Positions 61,662 to 64,000 of a stretch of 64,000 nt of DNA are shown here, in pieces. Every line of letters starts with the position of its first letter. The first letter of the stretch is position 1. This stretch comes from Rhynchopus sp. YZ270_cl-10 (taxonomy: Eukaryota; Euglenozoa; Diplonemea; Diplonemida; Diplonemidae). The notes below the pieces were generated by a model, which ran no database searches, was not told where the DNA came from, and was given only the letters and a program-made list of their open reading frames with translations. Both the position numbers and the translations under genes were made by a program. The stretch covers positions 248,001 to 312,000 of the forward strand of contig OZ037882.1 in NCBI GenBank assembly GCA_964035575.1, given 5' to 3'.

Positions 61662-63449
61662 TCACTGCATCAGACCTAAGCTGCGCTTGAAGTCATCCCT
61701 GAACTGAACAACCATCATAGTCATGTTGTCACACCCAACACCAGACGCACTGTGAAAAAAGGAATATAAATATTTTGTTTTTCCATTTTGTATTTCCTCG
61801 AAAACTTAGTTTTGTATCAGTGTAGACACCCCGAGGATGATCTCCACTTTTTTCCCCCACTTTTTTTACCCTCAAATTGAGGCAGTTATATCACCACAAT
61901 GTGATCTATATTGAACAATCAAGCCAGCAAACCCACTAAAAGGGTCGGGACGTGAAGCCCCCTGGTTGAGCGAACATATCGCTACGATCATAATGGGGTG
62001 TCCAGGGCACGGCGGAATTCATGTGTAATGGGGTGAAAGTATGTGAAAGTGGGTGTTAGTGTGGTCCACCAGCTATTTTTTTTTTTATGTGGTTTTTGTG
62101 GTTCATGATGGGAGGGATAATGGGATGGTTTATGGGGAGGTGGGGAGTCTTTTTTGTACGGTATCCATACGTTGGTGCGATGCATCTGTCAAAGGTACGT
62201 TCACAGATTGCCGCCAGGTCGTCTGTGTGCGCAAGCTCTTGCCTCACGAAGGCTATCACCTCATCATTCGACATGCAATCCCATATACCATCACAGGCGA
62301 GCACCAGGAAGTCATCCTCCGGCTGCAGCTGTGTCGTGATGATGTCAGGCTTGGCCGATATCGCCTGATCCTCGGGCGCCACCTGTGCGTTCTGCTTGAA
62401 GTCGAAGTCTCCAATTGCCCGCGACAGCGCAAGGTTACCATTAACACGCCCACCTGTCACAAAGCCGCCAGCCTTCTGGATACGCTGCATCTCCGCCGTG
62501 TTGGTGGGCTTGTGGTCGAACGACAGCGGCACCGCCACCCCTCCACGAGACAGCACGCATCTGCTGTCTCCTGCGTTGCCGCACACCACCTCGCCCTTGC
62601 CGCTCACTATACACGACACTGCAGTACAGCCGCTGCCGTCGGTGCGGAGCTCACCTTGCAGAATGTCCTCATCAGTACCGAGGAAGCCCTGTTGGAAGAT
62701 ATGGGTACTATTTCAAAAAGAGTTTCATATACCTTCTAATCGAGAAGCACATAAAAGGTTTCAAACGATACAAACTGGGGTGCTTTGGGGGTGCTTTTAG
62801 GAAAATTCACGGTTCACATAAATTCACAAAAAACCGGAAGTTACAACGAGGTAGGGGGGGGAAAGAAACACATGCGCGACTCACCGAGTGAATGATAAGA
62901 TGGAGGAGGCGTGTTGTGTGGAATTGGACATATACCTCTTGAAACGCGGCTCCATAGTCCCCTGCTGCGAAGTGCGGGCTCGCGACCACCCGTTTGTGCA
63001 GATTTTCCCCACAATACCTTGCAATGTTGTGCCCACAGTGCCCATCATAAACACCATAGAACGCACACTCCGGGTGCTCCGGCCCAAGACTCAACAGTGT
63101 TGTGTGTGCGTCCTCCATACCCCGTCTCCACCTGAGGAATAGGTTAAGATAATATTTTTAAACTACAGGATGGATCTTGTGAGATCTGAATTGGCGCAAC
63201 TGATTTTAAAGGGAAAGGGGGGGAAGAAAATAGTCGGTATCAGGCGATTAAACGCTGGCAAAAATTATTCGGGTTTCTAAGAACCTGCGCGGGGGAAATA
63301 GTTGAAGTTTTTTTCCCCCACATTTTGTATGTTGTGTACTTACACTGAGTCACATACCCCTGCATCCCACTCGCTCCTACCCTAAACCGCTTGTTTTCTA
63401 GCTGATGCGAGTACTTGTCTGTCACCGGTTTTGAGAGTGTATCACCCAT
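61662..63449 (-). CDS. PP2C-family (PPM) metal-dependent Ser/Thr phosphatase, four exons
   Basis: Exons (minus): 63449-63358, 63131-62936, 62688-62171, 61749-61662; donors GTATGT, GTATAT, GTATGG, acceptors CAG; phase-consistent, 297 aa. Motifs: MGDTLSKP (Gly2 suits N-myristoylation, as in several PP2Cs); GMQGWRRGMEDAHT formed across the first junction; YGVYDGHCGHN (metal-binding Asp-Gly); GSGCTAV; GNAGDSRCVLSRGG; LALSRAIGDFDFK; VLACDGIWDCMSNDE (metal Asp); and GVGCDNMTMMVVQF created by the last junction, the conserved DN metal site. All core metal ligands are present. The first and last junctions each rebuild a conserved motif, strong support. Intron 3 contains a SINE1-like repeat. A cassette copy lies ~375 bp upstream. 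Confidence 0.95.
61797..61855 (-). repeat. SINE1-like repeat inside PP2C intron 3
   Basis: TCGAAAACTTAGTTTTGTAT, CAGTGTAGACACCCCGAGG, GATGATCTCCAC on the plus strand. It shares the CTAAGTTTTC-type tail. Confidence 0.7.
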
Positions 63450-63824
63450 ATTCGCCCCGCCCCTTTAGCGCCGCACCCTGTGCCTTCCCCACACTCCGTG
63501 CTGAAGTGTTTGTCCGTTTCTGTCGTCTGGGTTTTTCCCTTTGGTATCTTGTTGTGTTATTTTGTGTACTGTGACTTGTGGTGGGGCGTGGATGTACGGG
63601 GTTTTTTTTGGCAGAAAAACTTAGCTCAGGTCAGGTGGTGGCTGCATATGCAGTGCAGCCACCACCTGACACCACGTAGGGGGTCTCGGTCAAATATGAA
63701 GGGTGGAAAGATGCGACCTAGTTTTTGCAGTGAGCAGAGCCTGGCAGGTGATGGACAACCATGTGCACAGCGAAAGAGTACAGCCCTGCTGGAAGGGGGG
63801 GTGTGTGCTGAAAAGCATACAGCG
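63450..63824. other. Upstream region of PP2C
   Basis: No gene. Contains a perfect 17-bp hairpin: GTCAGGTGGTGGCTGCA (63630-63646) and its reverse complement (63654-63670) around a 7-nt loop. Confidence 0.7.
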
Positions 63825-64000
63825 GGTCATCTGCAAGTCTCAGAGTATTGTTAGATCACATAAAGATCTTCAACCCCTCAAAAGAGGGTCAAGGGAACGG
63901 ATGGATGTCCGCACCTGTGCGTCTAATGTAATCATTCCACGGGTGTGCATGCGGAAGGAGACAGCAACGAGCAGAAAACCTTGAACCCTACTTGTTGCCA
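63825..64000 (-). repeat. Upstream cassette, copy 3 (upstream of PP2C)
   Basis: 176 bp matching 32105-32280 to the last base of the window (one substitution seen, GCGGAAGG for GCAGAAGG). Same orientation relative to the downstream minus-strand gene as the other two copies. It may continue beyond the window. Confidence 0.9.

Overview
The window comes from the nuclear genome of a microbial eukaryote. The gene content is eukaryote-specific: a Sey1/RHD3-type ER-fusion GTPase, WDR18/Ipi3 of the Rix1 ribosome-assembly complex, ALG1 of the dolichol pathway, a papain-type cysteine protease, a metal-dependent PP2C phosphatase, ZZ-finger, ankyrin and TPR/IQ proteins. Genes carry short spliceosomal introns: 14 were placed by phase-consistent joins, 13 of them starting GTAT and all ending CAG. 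I cannot name the lineage from the sequence. Nearly every host gene lies on the minus strand; the only large plus-strand gene is a transposase.

Layout. 1-960: 5' part of a CR-type (Crinkler/RHS-like) P-loop NTPase gene cut by the window edge. 1.2-1.7 kb: GNAT acetyltransferase, then a ~460-bp tandem repeat. 4.6-5.3 kb: unknown acidic protein. 6.1-13.6 kb: two paralogous TPR + IQ proteins. 14.2-16.2 kb: a 2-kb nearly perfect palindrome. 18.1-21.1 kb: five-exon Sey1-like gene. 21.7-26.5 kb: a 2.5-kb tandem duplication carrying two copies of an unrecognised gene. 26.6-27.3 kb: cluster of small inverted-repeat elements. 28.1-30.0 kb: four-exon WDR18. 30.9-32.0 kb: cysteine protease. 33.4-36.0 kb: second CR gene. 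37.1-44.0 kb: hAT transposon A, interrupted by a second decayed hAT-like element. 44.2-45.7 kb: ZZ-finger/ankyrin gene. 47.8-49.2 kb: ALG1. 50.8-53.5 kb: third CR gene. 54.2-56.8 kb: satellite-bearing inverted-repeat element and two small hAT-like elements nested in a SINE-like repeat. 57.6-60.2 kb: hAT transposon B. 60.5-60.9 kb: another inverted-repeat element. 61.7-63.4 kb: four-exon PP2C.

The host genes do not form a pathway; they are housekeeping loci separated by repeat-rich intergenic DNA. The notable content is the mobile-element ecology: hAT elements A, B and two small relatives with exact 8-bp target duplications; SINE-like repeats sharing one 3' tail (CCAAGTTTTC plus poly-A) into which hAT elements inserted repeatedly at the same 8 bp; uninterrupted 'empty-site' relatives present elsewhere in the same window; a ~165-176-bp cassette found in the same orientation upstream of three unrelated genes; and a 38-nt hairpin found eight times, always in the same orientation. 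All statements are from reading the sequence; no alignment or database search was run.
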